Origin: Variovorax paradoxus B4
GTDB taxonomy: Bacteria; Pseudomonadota; Gammaproteobacteria; Burkholderiales; Burkholderiaceae_C
Direction of reading: 5' to 3'
NCBI RefSeq assembly: GCF_000463015.1
Contig: NC_022247.1
Location: 3,410,001 to 3,474,000, forward strand
Length of the DNA: 64,000 nucleotides
Part shown: positions 9,003-18,247 of the stretch, one piece after another
Layout of the letters: every line of letters starts with the position of its first letter
Numbering within the stretch: position 1 is the stretch's first letter
Made by a program: the position numbers and the translations under genes
The notes under the pieces: generated by a model
The model's input: only the letters and a program-made list of their open reading frames with translations
What the model was told of the DNA's origin: nothing
Database searches by the model: none

Positions 9003-9896
9003 TTCCACGCGCGCACCGCGCGTGCAGGCACCGCTGGCCAGCGTCACACCGATCACGGCACTGGCAATGGCGATCCGGTCGATGTCCGTGATGGGCTCGG
9101 CCAGCCACCACCATCCGCCCAATGCGGAGAAAACGGGTGCCAGTCCTCCGAATGCGGCCGCCTGCGACGCACCAAGACGTGCGACGGCCGCGCCGAAGAT
9201 CCACAGCCCCAGCAATCCGGCGACCGCGCCCTGCATCAGCGCCTGCCACAGCACGTCGCGCAGCGGCGCATCGAGCAAGCCCGTTCCGCCCCGCCACAGC
9301 AGCCACGGAACGAGCAGGATCGCCGACCACGCATTGACGACCGCCGCGCCTTGCCACGCGCCGAGGCCGGCGCGCCTGAACGACAGCGTGAAGCCGGCCC
9401 ACAGCGCGGCCGCGAGAAGAAAGAGCAGATCGCCGCGCCAGGCGCCCGCATCGAAGCCGCGGAAGCTGCCCGCGCCCAGGATCCCGATGCCTGCCGCAAG
9501 GAATGCCAAGCCCAATGCGCGCGGTCGGTCGAGACGCTCATGCCAGAGCATCCAGGCAAGGCCCGCGGCGAAGAGCGGGCACGCACCCGCCATGAAGACG
9601 CCCATGTGCGCCGAAGGAGCGAACCTGGTGCCGGTCATCGCCACCAGCCCGAACGGCAACCCCGCGCCAAGCACCATTCCGATCAGCCACCGCAGCGGCA
9701 CCCCGCGAGGCAGCAGCCCCACGCGCAGCCACACTGGCATGAGGACGATGGCCGGTATGCCGTAGCGCAGGGTGGCCAGGTCGGCCGGTGCGATCGTGGT
9801 GGTGGTCGAGTGGCGCGTGGCGACCTGCCAGATGCCCGCGATCAGCGCCGAGGCCACACCGGCGGCCAGGCCGGCTGAAAGACGCACATTGACCAT
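8988..9896 (-). CDS. DMT-superfamily (EamA) inner-membrane transporter
   Basis: 302 residues with about ten hydrophobic helices in two repeats, the typical EamA plan of metabolite exporters. The first repeat begins ASALIAGIWQVATRH and LATLRYGIPAIVLMPVW; the second contains GDLLFLLAAALWAGFTLSFRR and AAAFGGLAPVFSALGGWWWLAEP, the conserved Pro/Glu end of the second EamA unit. ATG 9896 was selected; the longer frame upstream lacks hydrophobic character. The AraC-type regulator lies 37 bases upstream on the same strand and may control it. The substrate is unknown; amino acids or small metabolites are usual. Confidence 0.85.
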   Translation of the reverse strand: MVNVRLSAGLAAGVASALIAGIWQVATRHSTTTTIAPADLATLRYGIPAIVLMPVWLRVGLLPRGVPLRWLIGMVLGAGLPFGLVAMTGTRFAPSAHMGVFMAGACPLFAAGLAWMLWHERLDRPRALGLAFLAAGIGILGAGSFRGFDAGAWRGDLLFLLAAALWAGFTLSFRRAGLGAWQGAAVVNAWSAILLVPWLLWRGGTGLLDAPLRDVLWQALMQGAVAGLLGLWIFGAAVARLGASQAAAFGGLAPVFSALGGWWWLAEPITDIDRIAIASAVIGVTLASGACTRGARVESAAG

Positions 9897-9933
9897 CTGT
9901 TGCTCCGCTGAATACGAAGCATGCAGTGTTCGA

Positions 9934-10707
9934 TCAATGCAGTCGGCGCGCTTCCAGATTCGTGCGCATCTGGCTCGGTGCCATGCCGAAGGCGCGCCGA
10001 AAGGCCACAGTGAAGTGCGCATGGCTTGCAAAACCCAGGTCGGCCGCAAGCGCGCTGATGCTTCTCTCGCCTTCGCGCAGGCGATCGAGCGCGAGCGTCA
10101 TGCGCAACTGGTTGCGCAGCCCGTGCAGACTCGTTCCCGTGTGCATGCGGAACCGGCGCGCCAGATGAAATGCCGAGCAATGGACCGCCTTGGCGATCTC
10201 GTCGAGCGTGTCGCTGCGCTCCGGTGCGGCGGCGATGTAGTCGCGGGCGCGTTCGACCGCGCGATGGATCTTCGACGAGCCCGGCCGATCGGCCGGCCGC
10301 ACGCTCTGGATCAATCCGGCAAGGTGTTCCTGCATCTCGAGCGCATCGATGGCCTGCATCGCATGGGCCTGCAGGCATCGGCGCAACAGCACCTGGCTGC
10401 CCAGCGGCAGGTAGGCCCTGCCCGTCGGCGCCAGATCTTCGGCAAGCGTGAGGACCACGCTGCGCTGGCCCGCCATCGGGTGCTTCAACTGGTAGGGCCC
10501 ATCGGGCGACAGCCACAGCGCGGCTGCCGGATCGCAGACGAAGGCATCCGCATCAAGACGGCATTCGAAGCGCTGGGTCAGCGGCAGCAGCAAGCGAGGC
10601 CCCTGCACGCGATAAGGCGGGCTCCAGCCTGGCTCGGCCGTGTCCAGCGTGGCAAGCTGGCAGCTGACGGAGCCGCTTTCGAAGAGCACGCTGCGAAGGT
10701 AGGTCAT
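9934..10707 (-). CDS. AraC-family transcriptional regulator
   Basis: 257 residues. The N-terminal half is a cupin-like ligand domain (LLLPLTQRFECRLDADAFVCDP...LWLSPDGPYQLKHP). The C-terminal about 100 residues are an AraC/XylS double helix-turn-helix: DTLDEIAKAVHCSAFHLARRFR and the signature ALAADLGFASHAHFTVAFRRAFG followed by PSQMR. It probably controls the adjacent DMT exporter gene, 37 bases downstream on the same strand, and perhaps itself. Confidence 0.87.
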   Translation of the reverse strand: MTYLRSVLFESGSVSCQLATLDTAEPGWSPPYRVQGPRLLLPLTQRFECRLDADAFVCDPAAALWLSPDGPYQLKHPMAGQRSVVLTLAEDLAPTGRAYLPLGSQVLLRRCLQAHAMQAIDALEMQEHLAGLIQSVRPADRPGSSKIHRAVERARDYIAAAPERSDTLDEIAKAVHCSAFHLARRFRMHTGTSLHGLRNQLRMTLALDRLREGERSISALAADLGFASHAHFTVAFRRAFGMAPSQMRTNLEARRLH

Positions 10708-10842
10708 TGGTTTGAAAGGCAGCAGGGCCGCTTCCCCCGGATTCTGCCAGCCGGGCCACAGGCCCTGGTGTTTACCCCGAAGGCGCTGAAGGCCGATTGA
10801 CAGCCTCGCTGCCTACGATGGGGTGATTCATCAGGAGACACC

Positions 10843-11661
10843 ATGAAGACCCGGACCTTCTCGTTCGACCGCCTGACCCGCCGCGCCAGCCTGCTGGCCG
10901 CAGCGGCCGTTCTTTCCGCATGCGGCAGCTTCGGCAGCCCGCCGCCCGCTGCCGGCGACATCCACGTGATGACCTCGGGCGGCTTCACGGCCGCATACAA
11001 CGAGCTGCGCCCCGGCTTCGAGCGCAGCAGCGGCCGCACGGTCAAGACCGCGTATGGCGCTTCCATGGGCAATGCGGAAGATTCCATTCCGAGCCGGCTG
11101 TCGCGCAACGAGCCGGCCGACGTGGTGATCCTCGCGCGGCCCGCGCTCGACGCGCTGGTGGCGCAAGGCAAGGTGGTGGCCGGCAGCCAGGTCGACCTGG
11201 TGCGCTCGTCGATCGGCTTTGCGGTGCGCAAGGGCGCGCCCAAGCCCGACATCGCAACGGTCGACGCACTCAAGCGCACGCTGCTGGCTGCGCCTTCGAT
11301 CGCCTACTCGGCCAGCGCCAGCGGCACCTACTACGAGACCGAGCTGCTCAAGAAGCTCGGCATCGAGGAACAGGTCAAGCCCAAGAGCAAGCGCATCCTG
11401 AGCGAGCGCGTGGGCACCGTGGTGGCGCGCGGCGACGCGGCGCTGGGCTTGCAGCAGGTAAGCGAACTGCTGCCGATCGCGGGCATCGACTACATCGGCC
11501 CGCTGCCGGCGGAGGTACAGCGCGTGACGGTGTTCTCGGCCGGCATTGCCACGGCTTCGAAGCAGCCCGATGCGGCGCGCCAGGTGATCCGCTATCTCAA
11601 CTCGCCCGAAGCGGCACCGACCATCGCGAAGACGGGGCTCGAGCCTCTGACGGCGCGCTGA
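10843..11661 (+). CDS. Periplasmic substrate-binding lipoprotein, ModA-like
   Basis: 272 residues. A signal peptide with a lipobox (AAVLSACGS) predicts a lipid anchor. The mature part has the features of type-2 periplasmic binding proteins of the molybdate/sulfate kind: HVMTSGGFTAAYNELRPGFE, a substrate-loop SMGNAEDSIPSRL, ADVVILARP and SASGTYYETELLKKLG. The family includes ModA-like proteins that do not bind molybdate, and no modBC genes follow, so the ligand is open. A strong ribosome-binding site (AGGAG) precedes the ATG. The next gene is also a solute-binding protein. Confidence 0.75.
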   Translation: MKTRTFSFDRLTRRASLLAAAAVLSACGSFGSPPPAAGDIHVMTSGGFTAAYNELRPGFERSSGRTVKTAYGASMGNAEDSIPSRLSRNEPADVVILARPALDALVAQGKVVAGSQVDLVRSSIGFAVRKGAPKPDIATVDALKRTLLAAPSIAYSASASGTYYETELLKKLGIEEQVKPKSKRILSERVGTVVARGDAALGLQQVSELLPIAGIDYIGPLPAEVQRVTVFSAGIATASKQPDAARQVIRYLNSPEAAPTIAKTGLEPLTAR

Positions 11662-11719
11662 TGCGCCGATGCGGCGGCTCGGGGCTCAGTAAACTGGCGC
11701 CCATCATCTTCCCCGAACG

Positions 11720-12490
11720 ATGGACGCCATGAACCAGCCCCAACCCGTCGCCCCCGCTCTTGTCTCCGCCTTCGCGCCCGGCGGCACGCTGCGCGCATCC
11801 ATCAACCTCGGCAACCCGATCCTCGCGAACAAGGATGCGGCCACCGGCGAGCCGGTGGGCGTGTCGATCGATCTCGCGCGCGAGTTCGCGCGCCGGCTCG
11901 GCGTGGGCATCGAGCTCGTGGTGTTCGAGAAGGCGGCGGCATCGGTCGACGCGGTAAGGAACGAGAAGGCCGACATCGGCTTCTTCGCGATCGACCCGGC
12001 ACGCAGCGAAGGGCTGCTGTTCACCGCGCCCTACGTGCTGATCGAAGGCAGCTACCTCGTGCGCGAGTCATCGGAGCTCACGGACAACGCGCAGGTCGAT
12101 GCCAAGGGCCATCGCATCTCGGTCGGTGCGGGCAGCGCCTACGACCTGTTCCTCACGCGCGAGATCGAGCAGGCCGAGATCATCCGGCTCCAGGGCGCGG
12201 CCCCGGCGCTGGCGGCGCTGCGTTCGGGCGCGGTCGAGGTGGCCGCCGGCATTCGCCAGCTGCTCGAGGCCGAGGCTCGGCGCGAGCCGGGCGTGCGCGT
12301 GCTGCCCGGCCGCTTCATGGTGATCCAGCAGGCCATGGGCACGCCCGCGAGCCGCGGTGCCGCGGCGCAGGCGCTGCTGGCGGCCTTCGTCGAGGAGATG
12401 AAGGCGAGTGGCTTTGTCGCCGATGCGCTTCAGCGTCACCGCATCGAAGGTGCGATCGTGGCGCCGGCTTCTACTGGCGTGGCTCTGTAG
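11720..12490 (+). CDS. Solute-binding protein family 3 (amino-acid-binding-like), no visible signal peptide
   Basis: 256 residues with the SBP_bac_3 pattern: GTLRASINLGNPILA, GVSIDLAREFARRLGV, VRNEKADIGFFAIDPARSEGLLFTAPYVLIEGSYLV and SVGAGSAYDLFLTREI. This is the fold of periplasmic receptors for polar amino acids. Unlike normal receptors it starts almost directly at the first beta strand (about 25 residues before it, none hydrophobic), so it is probably cytoplasmic or an orphan sensor-like protein. No transporter permease lies nearby. The start could also be the ATG at 11729. Confidence 0.75.
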   Translation: MDAMNQPQPVAPALVSAFAPGGTLRASINLGNPILANKDAATGEPVGVSIDLAREFARRLGVGIELVVFEKAAASVDAVRNEKADIGFFAIDPARSEGLLFTAPYVLIEGSYLVRESSELTDNAQVDAKGHRISVGAGSAYDLFLTREIEQAEIIRLQGAAPALAALRSGAVEVAAGIRQLLEAEARREPGVRVLPGRFMVIQQAMGTPASRGAAAQALLAAFVEEMKASGFVADALQRHRIEGAIVAPASTGVAL

Positions 12491-12509
12491 TTTTTTTGGC
12501 GCCGTTGTT

Positions 12510-12763
12510 CAGGGCGCGTGCACAGGCCACCGGGTACTCCCCTCCGCGAATGTCCCCCGCCCTTCGGGCTCCTCCTTTATTTCGCTGCGGGGAGCACCCG
12601 ATGCCCTGTGCACCTGGGCACGCTGCTGGTGTACCGCCGATCAACGACCGCTCTTTCCAACGATCACGTCGATGGGGTGCCTTGCGCAGCGAAATCAAGG
12701 GGGAGGCCGCAGGCCGGAGGACATTCGCGGAGCAAGGTACCCCGTCGGCGTGATCGCGCCCTG
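12510..12763. repeat. Long imperfect inverted repeat (two 94-bp arms, 66-bp loop)
   Basis: The left arm (12510-12603) and the reverse complement of the right arm (12670-12763) match at about 68 of 94 positions by eye, with identical blocks such as CTCCGCGAATGTC and ATTTCGCTGCG. Both begin with CAGGGCGCG at the outer ends. The transcript could fold into a very long hairpin. The stretch lies between the SBP gene and the leftward lipoprotein gene, and the whole interval 12491-12814 holds no convincing gene. It looks like a dispersed genomic repeat or a non-autonomous mobile relic rather than a simple terminator. Confidence 0.75.
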
Positions 12764-12814
12764 AATGAACCCGCACCCGCATCCGCGCCCTCCCCCTTCA
12801 ACGCAAGCGCCGCA

Positions 12815-13225
12815 TCACAGCTTGTGCGCTTCCACCGGCCCCTGCGAATAGAACAGGAAGTAGCCCGTCTCCGTCTTGAAGCTGTTCTTCTGCCACCCCG
12901 GCGGCACCTTGAAGATGGCGAGCTGGTCGCTCGACACGCCGACGAACGCGGTGTTCTCGCTGTCGGTGGTGATCCGGTTCCAGCGCTCACGCGTCACCGG
13001 CTGCATCTGCATCTTCGGCTCGCTCCACTCGGGGGTATGCACCTTGTCGCGCATGATGTAGCGGCCGCCCTGCCGCTCGATCTTGACCAGCTCCCGGAGG
13101 GCGCCGTTCTTCTTCACCGCGTAGACGCCGACCAGCTGCGCCTCGGGCCCGCCGCCCGGGCCGCATCCAGACAGCAACAGCAGCGTGCACAGGCTGGCCG
13201 CGAGGTAGTTGAGTGCTTTTTTCAT
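12815..13225 (-). CDS. Small lipoprotein of unknown function
   Basis: 136 residues. The N-terminus MKKALNYLAASLCTLLLLSGCGPGGG is a lipoprotein signal with lipobox LSGC, so the mature protein is probably attached to the outer or inner membrane. The rest (LVGVYAVKKNGALRELVKIER...YFLFYSQGPVEAHKL) resembles no family I can name. It begins eight bases after the aminopeptidase gene and is probably in the same transcript. Confidence 0.78.
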   Translation of the reverse strand: MKKALNYLAASLCTLLLLSGCGPGGGPEAQLVGVYAVKKNGALRELVKIERQGGRYIMRDKVHTPEWSEPKMQMQPVTRERWNRITTDSENTAFVGVSSDQLAIFKVPPGWQKNSFKTETGYFLFYSQGPVEAHKL

Positions 13226-13233
13226 GATCGTGC

Positions 13234-15453
13234 TCAACGCTTTTCGTTGTCGCGCAGCTTCAGGCTGCCCTGGTAGCGCAGCGCGTGCGGATAGTCTTCC
13301 TTGCCGCCGGCGTCCTGCGCCGCCATCTTCTGCTGGCTCGCCGCGGTCTTGGCCAGCAGCGTCGATGGCAGGTTGAGAACGCCCTTGATCTGGTCGTACT
13401 GCCCCTGCGTGATGCGCCCCACCGACAGCAGGCGGAACGCGTCCCGCTCGATGTTGAGCAGGAGCGGCTTGTTGTCGGCAAAGTTCTGCGCCTTGGCCAG
13501 CAGGTCGCTCCACGACTGGGTGCTGTAGTTGCTCACGTAGTAGTCCTGCCCCGTGGGCCCGGCCAGTACCGCGGTGCAGCCAGGGAGCTCCATCTGCGCG
13601 GTGCTGGTGGCCATGACGAAGGTCTTGCGCTGCTCCATTGCGTCGCCGTAGGCCAGCGTCACCGGAATGGTCCAGGCCGATGCCGGATAGGCGTTCTGGT
13701 TCGGGAACGACTCCTGACTGATCGACACGTAGGTGCGGTCGCCCGCGCATTGCGCGTCCACCGTCAGAAGGGGCACGCCGGTCTGCCGGACGAAGCTGTC
13801 GCCGATGTCCGCCACCTTCTTGCCGCCGCTCGCCTTCTCGAGCGAACTCCACAACCGCGACGGCGTGACGTTGCCGAACGCATAGTCCTTCAGGTAGATC
13901 TGCAGGCCCTTCTGCATCGCCTCCTCGCCGATGTAGTTCTGCACCGTCTCCAGCACGTGGCTGCCCTTGTTGTAGACGAAGATCGACGGGCTGATGAAGC
14001 CGAACGAACCCGCATCGTTGAGGTTGCGCTGCACCGGCACCGCGGTGTCCTTCAGGTCGGCCACGATCACGGTGTGCTTGTCCAGCACGTAATCGGAGAA
14101 GCTGTAGTAGTCGGGATGAAATTTGATCGTGGTGCGACGGTCGAACCAGCGCGCGAACGATTCGTTGAGCCATACGTTGTCCCACCAGTCGAGCGTGACG
14201 AGGTCGCCGAACCACTGGTGCGCGATCTCGTGCGTCACCACAGTCACCGAATACAGCGTGGGCGTTTCGCCCGGCTTGGTCAGCACGCGGTCGGCAAACT
14301 CGAAGATCGAACCCCAGTTCTCCATGCCGCCGAAGCCGGTGTTCGGCTTGTTGTCGTAGCTGTCGTTGGCCGCCACGGTGTCGAACTTCTTGAACGGCAG
14401 CGGGATGCCGGTGTAGTTGTAGTAGTAGTCCATCGCCACCTTGGTCCACTCCATCGCAAAGGTGGCCCAGGTGGAGCGGCCCGGCGGCGTGAACCAGCGC
14501 AGCGGCATCTCGCTGCCGTCGAGCGGGCTCTTGAAGGTGTCCGAGAGAATGTCGAACTTGCCGCCGCCGAAGAAGGTGAGGTACATCGGCATCGAAGGCG
14601 TCTTCTCGAACGACACCTGCTGGTAGCCGTCGGGCAGCTTGACGGCCGACTTCTGCGCGGCGTTCGACACGGTCTGCCAGTCGCCCGGCACCTCGGCGGA
14701 GATCTCGAAGGTGTGGCGGAAGGCCGGCTCGTCCCAGCCCGGGAACCATTGCCGCGCATAGTTGGTTTCACCCTGCGTCACGATGGCATCGCTGCTCACG
14801 CCCTCGGGCGTGGAAAGGCCCACCTTGAAGATGCCGGTCGCAGCCGAGCAGAACGGATTGCGGGCCATCTCGTCGGGCGGGCAATATTCCGCATCGGAGA
14901 ACTGGATACTGCCGTCCCATTCCATGTGCAGCAGGTACTTGCCCTTGGCGATCTGCCCGTCGTTGCGCCGCAACTGGACGAAGTCGCCCAGCGTCTGCGG
15001 CGTGGGCACCAGCGCAATCACCTCCGAAGGATTCGACAGTTTGCGCAAGGTGGTGCGGCCGTTCGCGAACTTGAGGTTGTGCGCGGCAACGACGATGGCA
15101 TCCACCGGCTTGAGCACTTCGATCTCCACGTCGCCGCGCCCCACGAAGGTCTTCAGCGCCGCATCGGGCCTGAACCACAGCTTGTAGTTGACGGGCCAGA
15201 CGGTATCGGGCAGCTCCATCGGCTTCACGGAGCGGTCGACCTGCGCGACCGACGACTCGGGTGCAAGCGCAGGTCCGTCGTTGGGCGCCGGGGACGAAGC
15301 AGGACTGTCGAGCGAGGGCGCCGACGCGCTCAGCCCGGCACCGCCCAGGGAAGCGTCGCCGCCGCCTCCTCCGCCACCGCAGGCCGTGAGCACGGCAAGG
15401 GTCACGGCGGTGATGGCAAGATGGCCGACGACTGGCTTGGCAAGTTTCTTCAT
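13234..15453 (-). CDS. M1-family zinc aminopeptidase, lipoprotein
   Basis: 739 residues. The signal sequence ends in VLTACGGGGGGG, a lipobox with a Gly-rich spacer, followed by an Ala/Ser/Pro linker to about residue 75. The M1 catalytic domain shows the exopeptidase motif GGMENWGS and the zinc site HEIAHQWFGDLV (first His408) with the third ligand in WLNESFARW 18 residues later. It should trim N-terminal residues from peptides in the periplasm or at the cell surface. A ribosome-binding site (AAGAGG) precedes ATG 15453. The small lipoprotein gene follows in the same direction. Confidence 0.9.
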   Translation of the reverse strand: MKKLAKPVVGHLAITAVTLAVLTACGGGGGGGDASLGGAGLSASAPSLDSPASSPAPNDGPALAPESSVAQVDRSVKPMELPDTVWPVNYKLWFRPDAALKTFVGRGDVEIEVLKPVDAIVVAAHNLKFANGRTTLRKLSNPSEVIALVPTPQTLGDFVQLRRNDGQIAKGKYLLHMEWDGSIQFSDAEYCPPDEMARNPFCSAATGIFKVGLSTPEGVSSDAIVTQGETNYARQWFPGWDEPAFRHTFEISAEVPGDWQTVSNAAQKSAVKLPDGYQQVSFEKTPSMPMYLTFFGGGKFDILSDTFKSPLDGSEMPLRWFTPPGRSTWATFAMEWTKVAMDYYYNYTGIPLPFKKFDTVAANDSYDNKPNTGFGGMENWGSIFEFADRVLTKPGETPTLYSVTVVTHEIAHQWFGDLVTLDWWDNVWLNESFARWFDRRTTIKFHPDYYSFSDYVLDKHTVIVADLKDTAVPVQRNLNDAGSFGFISPSIFVYNKGSHVLETVQNYIGEEAMQKGLQIYLKDYAFGNVTPSRLWSSLEKASGGKKVADIGDSFVRQTGVPLLTVDAQCAGDRTYVSISQESFPNQNAYPASAWTIPVTLAYGDAMEQRKTFVMATSTAQMELPGCTAVLAGPTGQDYYVSNYSTQSWSDLLAKAQNFADNKPLLLNIERDAFRLLSVGRITQGQYDQIKGVLNLPSTLLAKTAASQQKMAAQDAGGKEDYPHALRYQGSLKLRDNEKR

Positions 15454-16114
15454 GATGATCGCCTCTTGGTAAGGACAAGCGCCGCCCCGCTCGCGCCGGC
15501 GGGTAGCCGGCAGTGCGCGGACGCGCGCAGGAATGGATGAACAACATATCGGGCAGGCAGCACCGCGCCCTCCCGGCGAACCGGAAGTTCGCCAGGAAAC
15601 ACGACGCGGCAATGCCTTGTTTTTCAGCCGGCGCGGCGCGAACGCGCAGCACCGGACCGCACCGCGAGCGATGCGGGCGGTCCCAGGATGCGGGGAGTGA
15701 TGGGTTCCATTCCCGTCGAGTGCGAGGGCGATGGAGTGCCGGGCTGGATTGGATGCCTGAGCGGTGGGCTTAGCGGGAGCGCGCCGACGCTGCGGCTTCA
15801 TGCGCTACGGCGGCCATTGAAATGGCGGCCGCGGCCGCAGGTTCTCTTCTAGCTGTTCTGGATAGCTTCACGTGCGCTCTCCCTCCTTGGAAGTGCGCAC
15901 ATTTTTAGCTGATCGAAGATGACAGCGTCAACGAAGCACGGAACTTTTCGCTCTCAAAATGTTCGCGCGCCATACGACAAATGGAGTCATCGAATCCACA
16001 CGCGCAATGCACTACGAAGATGGTTCTTTCTTCATGCAGTGCGCGCTGCGTCAAACGGGGAATCGGAACGCGTTCGGTGTGACCCTGCAGCCACACCGAG
16101 CGCGCGAACAGGCC
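15454..16114. other. Intergenic region, no gene seen
   Basis: About 660 bases between the porin and aminopeptidase genes, both leftward. No frame has a convincing start, composition or family match. It should hold the aminopeptidase promoter and the end of the long catabolic transcript. A small palindrome (GCCATT-GA-AATGGC, about 15814-15827) has no T run and is not a clear terminator. Confidence 0.5.
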
Positions 16115-17221
16115 CTAGAAGATGTGGCGCATGCCGAACTCCGTGCCGGTGGAGGCGCGGTTCGGCATGGTGATGGCGCCTGCAAGCGCCTGTGCCGCGC
16201 CATTGCGGTTGCCGATGCGCGCGAAGGTGGCGTACAGCGCGGTGCGCTTCGAGAGGTTGTGAACGTAGCCGATCGCGAACTTCGACGTGGTCGGCTTCAT
16301 TGCGGCACCGGCTGGCTCGCGCCGGTAGCGCGCATACGAGCCCTTGATCTCGCCAGGGCCGACCGGCAGCTGGAAGCCGATCAACGCGCCCTTGCCATCT
16401 GTGCTTCCCTTCGACTCCGTGTAGAGCTCGCCCGTGAGCTTCAGGCTCATCAGCGAGGGGCCGAAGGTGTAGGAAGCGCCGAGGTTGGTCACGCGAAGGT
16501 CGCCGCTCGCATAGCGCGTCTTGCCGGTGGCCAGTGCAATGTTGAAGCCGCCCTGCAGGTAGCCGAAGCGAAAGCCGACGTGGCTGCCGTCGCGGCGGTT
16601 CGAGCGCAGCGTACCCGGCAGCACCGAGTTCGAGTCGTTCTCGCCCATGGCGTACATGGCCTGTCCGTAGAAGCCGCCCAGGTTGCCCGGCAAGAAGTAG
16701 CCGACGCTGTTCGACGCACGCGTGCCGGTGGGCGCGGGCAGTCCGCCAAGGCCCGAGAAATAGATCTGGTTGGCGCCGATGCCGCCGCCGGTTCCGAACG
16801 GATCGAAGATGGCCGTGTTCCAGAACGCGGGCACGTAGTCGCGGCCCAGGCGGAACTCGCCGAACGGTCCCGACAGGCTCACGGTGGAGCGCCGGTTGAA
16901 GCTCAGCACGCCCGGCGTGCCGTTGCCGCTGGTCTGGTTGTTCGTGTTCGAGGGAAAGCCGGTGCCGTTGTCGTTCTGCAGGCCGGCCTCGAGCCAGAAG
17001 CCCGCCGAGAGGCCGCCGCCCAGGTCCTCGGTTCCGCGAAAGCCGATGCGGCTGAACATGTTGCCGCTGTTGGTCAGCTGCGTCTTGTGGGCCGATCCGT
17101 CGCCGCTGCCGCGCGTGTAGCTGACGGCTGCGTCGACCACGCCGAACAGGGTGACGGAAGATTGGGCCAGCGCTGCGCCAGCCGCGCCGGCCGAGGCCAG
17201 CGCGAACACGAACTTTTTCAT
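16115..17221 (-). CDS. Outer-membrane general porin (Gram-negative porin, OmpC-like of Burkholderiales)
   Basis: 368 residues, the usual size. Signal peptide MKKFVFALASAGAAGAALAQ, then SSVTLFGVVDAAVSYTRG, the standard first strand of betaproteobacterial trimeric porins. Other hallmarks are SRIGFRGTEDLGGGLSAGFWLEAG, FNRRSTVSLSGPFGEFRLGRDY and the C-terminal strand ending in Phe (GTEFGMRHIF). It forms a passive pore for small solutes. It follows the oxygenase reductase gene after 39 bases and is the last gene of the catabolic run, so it probably brings the substrate across the outer membrane. Confidence 0.93.
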   Translation of the reverse strand: MKKFVFALASAGAAGAALAQSSVTLFGVVDAAVSYTRGSGDGSAHKTQLTNSGNMFSRIGFRGTEDLGGGLSAGFWLEAGLQNDNGTGFPSNTNNQTSGNGTPGVLSFNRRSTVSLSGPFGEFRLGRDYVPAFWNTAIFDPFGTGGGIGANQIYFSGLGGLPAPTGTRASNSVGYFLPGNLGGFYGQAMYAMGENDSNSVLPGTLRSNRRDGSHVGFRFGYLQGGFNIALATGKTRYASGDLRVTNLGASYTFGPSLMSLKLTGELYTESKGSTDGKGALIGFQLPVGPGEIKGSYARYRREPAGAAMKPTTSKFAIGYVHNLSKRTALYATFARIGNRNGAAQALAGAITMPNRASTGTEFGMRHIF

Positions 17222-17260
17222 GGGATGTCTCTCTACGCTTTCTTGCTTGGTGGGGGAATC

Positions 17261-18229
17261 TCAGATGTCGAGCACCAGCCGCTCGCCCTTGCAGCGAGAG
17301 ACGCAGATCATCATGGTCTTGTTGGACGCACGTTCGATCTTGGTGAGGATGCCGTCGTGGTGGTCGACCTCGCCTTCGAGCACCGCTGTTTCGCAGGCGC
17401 CGCAGACGCCCTCCTTGCAGCTGTGGTCGGGGTTCAGGCCGGCATCGATCAGGCTGTCGAGAATCGACTTGCCGGGCGGCACCTCGACGCTCCTGCCGCT
17501 TTTTGCGCACTCGACCACGCAGCCCTGCGTGGCGCTCGGCGCCTCCACGTGCACCGCGGCAAAGCGCTCGATGTGCGCATTGGCATAACCCAGCTTCTCG
17601 CAGCTCTTCTCGAAGGCATCGAGCATCGGCGTGGGGCCGCAGCAGTAGTAGTGGCTGGTGGCGCCCTTGCCGGCCAACAGCGTGGCCAGATCGGGCGGCG
17701 CGCCCTTTTCGTCGTCGAAGTGCCAGGTGAGCGGCACGGCGTGCTCGCGCGCCAGGGCTTCGATCGCATCGCAGAAGGCGGCCTCCCTGCGGGTGCGCGC
17801 GCAGTACAGCAGCTCCACCGGCTTGGCCGTGGCCACGAGCCGCTGCAGCATGCACCAGATGGGCGTCACGCCGATGCCGCCTGCCACCAGCACCGAGCGG
17901 TCGGCGCCCTCTTCGAGCTTGAAGTTGTTGCGCGGCGCCGAGATCAGCAGCGTCATGCCCACGCGCAACTGTTGATGCACGTAGCGCGAGCCACCGCGGC
18001 TCTTGCGGTCGTTGAGCACGCCGACCACGTAGCGCTGGCGATCGCTCGAGGGATTGCACAGCGAGTAGCTGCGCACCAGCCCGTTGGGCAGGTGCAGGTC
18101 GATGTGGGAGCCGGCCTCGAAGGCGGGAAAGTCCGTTTCGGGCGAAGCCGGGCGGAACTCGACGCTGACGATGCCGTCGGCCTCGTAGCGCATGGTGTGC
18201 ACGAGGGCGTTCAGCGTGGGAGAAGACAT
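17261..18229 (-). CDS. Phthalate-dioxygenase-reductase-type oxidoreductase (FMN/NAD, plant-type 2Fe-2S)
   Basis: 322 residues in the class IA order: a flavin-binding barrel (FEAGSHIDLHLPNGLVRSYSL, the RxYSL flavin motif), an NAD-binding domain (VLVAGGIGVTPIWCMLQRL, YCCGPTPML), then a C-terminal plant-type ferredoxin domain with CKEGVCGACETAV and a distal Cys in ICVSRCKG. It passes electrons from NAD(P)H to the Rieske oxygenase encoded 18 bases upstream. VanB and PobB are comparable partners. The match of all domains is clear; the physiological substrate of the system is not. Confidence 0.92.
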   Translation of the reverse strand: MSSPTLNALVHTMRYEADGIVSVEFRPASPETDFPAFEAGSHIDLHLPNGLVRSYSLCNPSSDRQRYVVGVLNDRKSRGGSRYVHQQLRVGMTLLISAPRNNFKLEEGADRSVLVAGGIGVTPIWCMLQRLVATAKPVELLYCARTRREAAFCDAIEALAREHAVPLTWHFDDEKGAPPDLATLLAGKGATSHYYCCGPTPMLDAFEKSCEKLGYANAHIERFAAVHVEAPSATQGCVVECAKSGRSVEVPPGKSILDSLIDAGLNPDHSCKEGVCGACETAVLEGEVDHHDGILTKIERASNKTMMICVSRCKGERLVLDI

Positions 18230-18247
18230 GGCAGGGCTCGCTTCCGG

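Noticed and set aside
12471..12782. Open frames through the inverted repeat
   Set aside because: They translate the two repeat arms (the same peptide motifs appear in both) and have no start signal; better explained as repeat DNA.
15905..16096. Small leftward frame just downstream of the porin gene
   Set aside because: Cys/His/Arg-rich without a start signal; probably chance.
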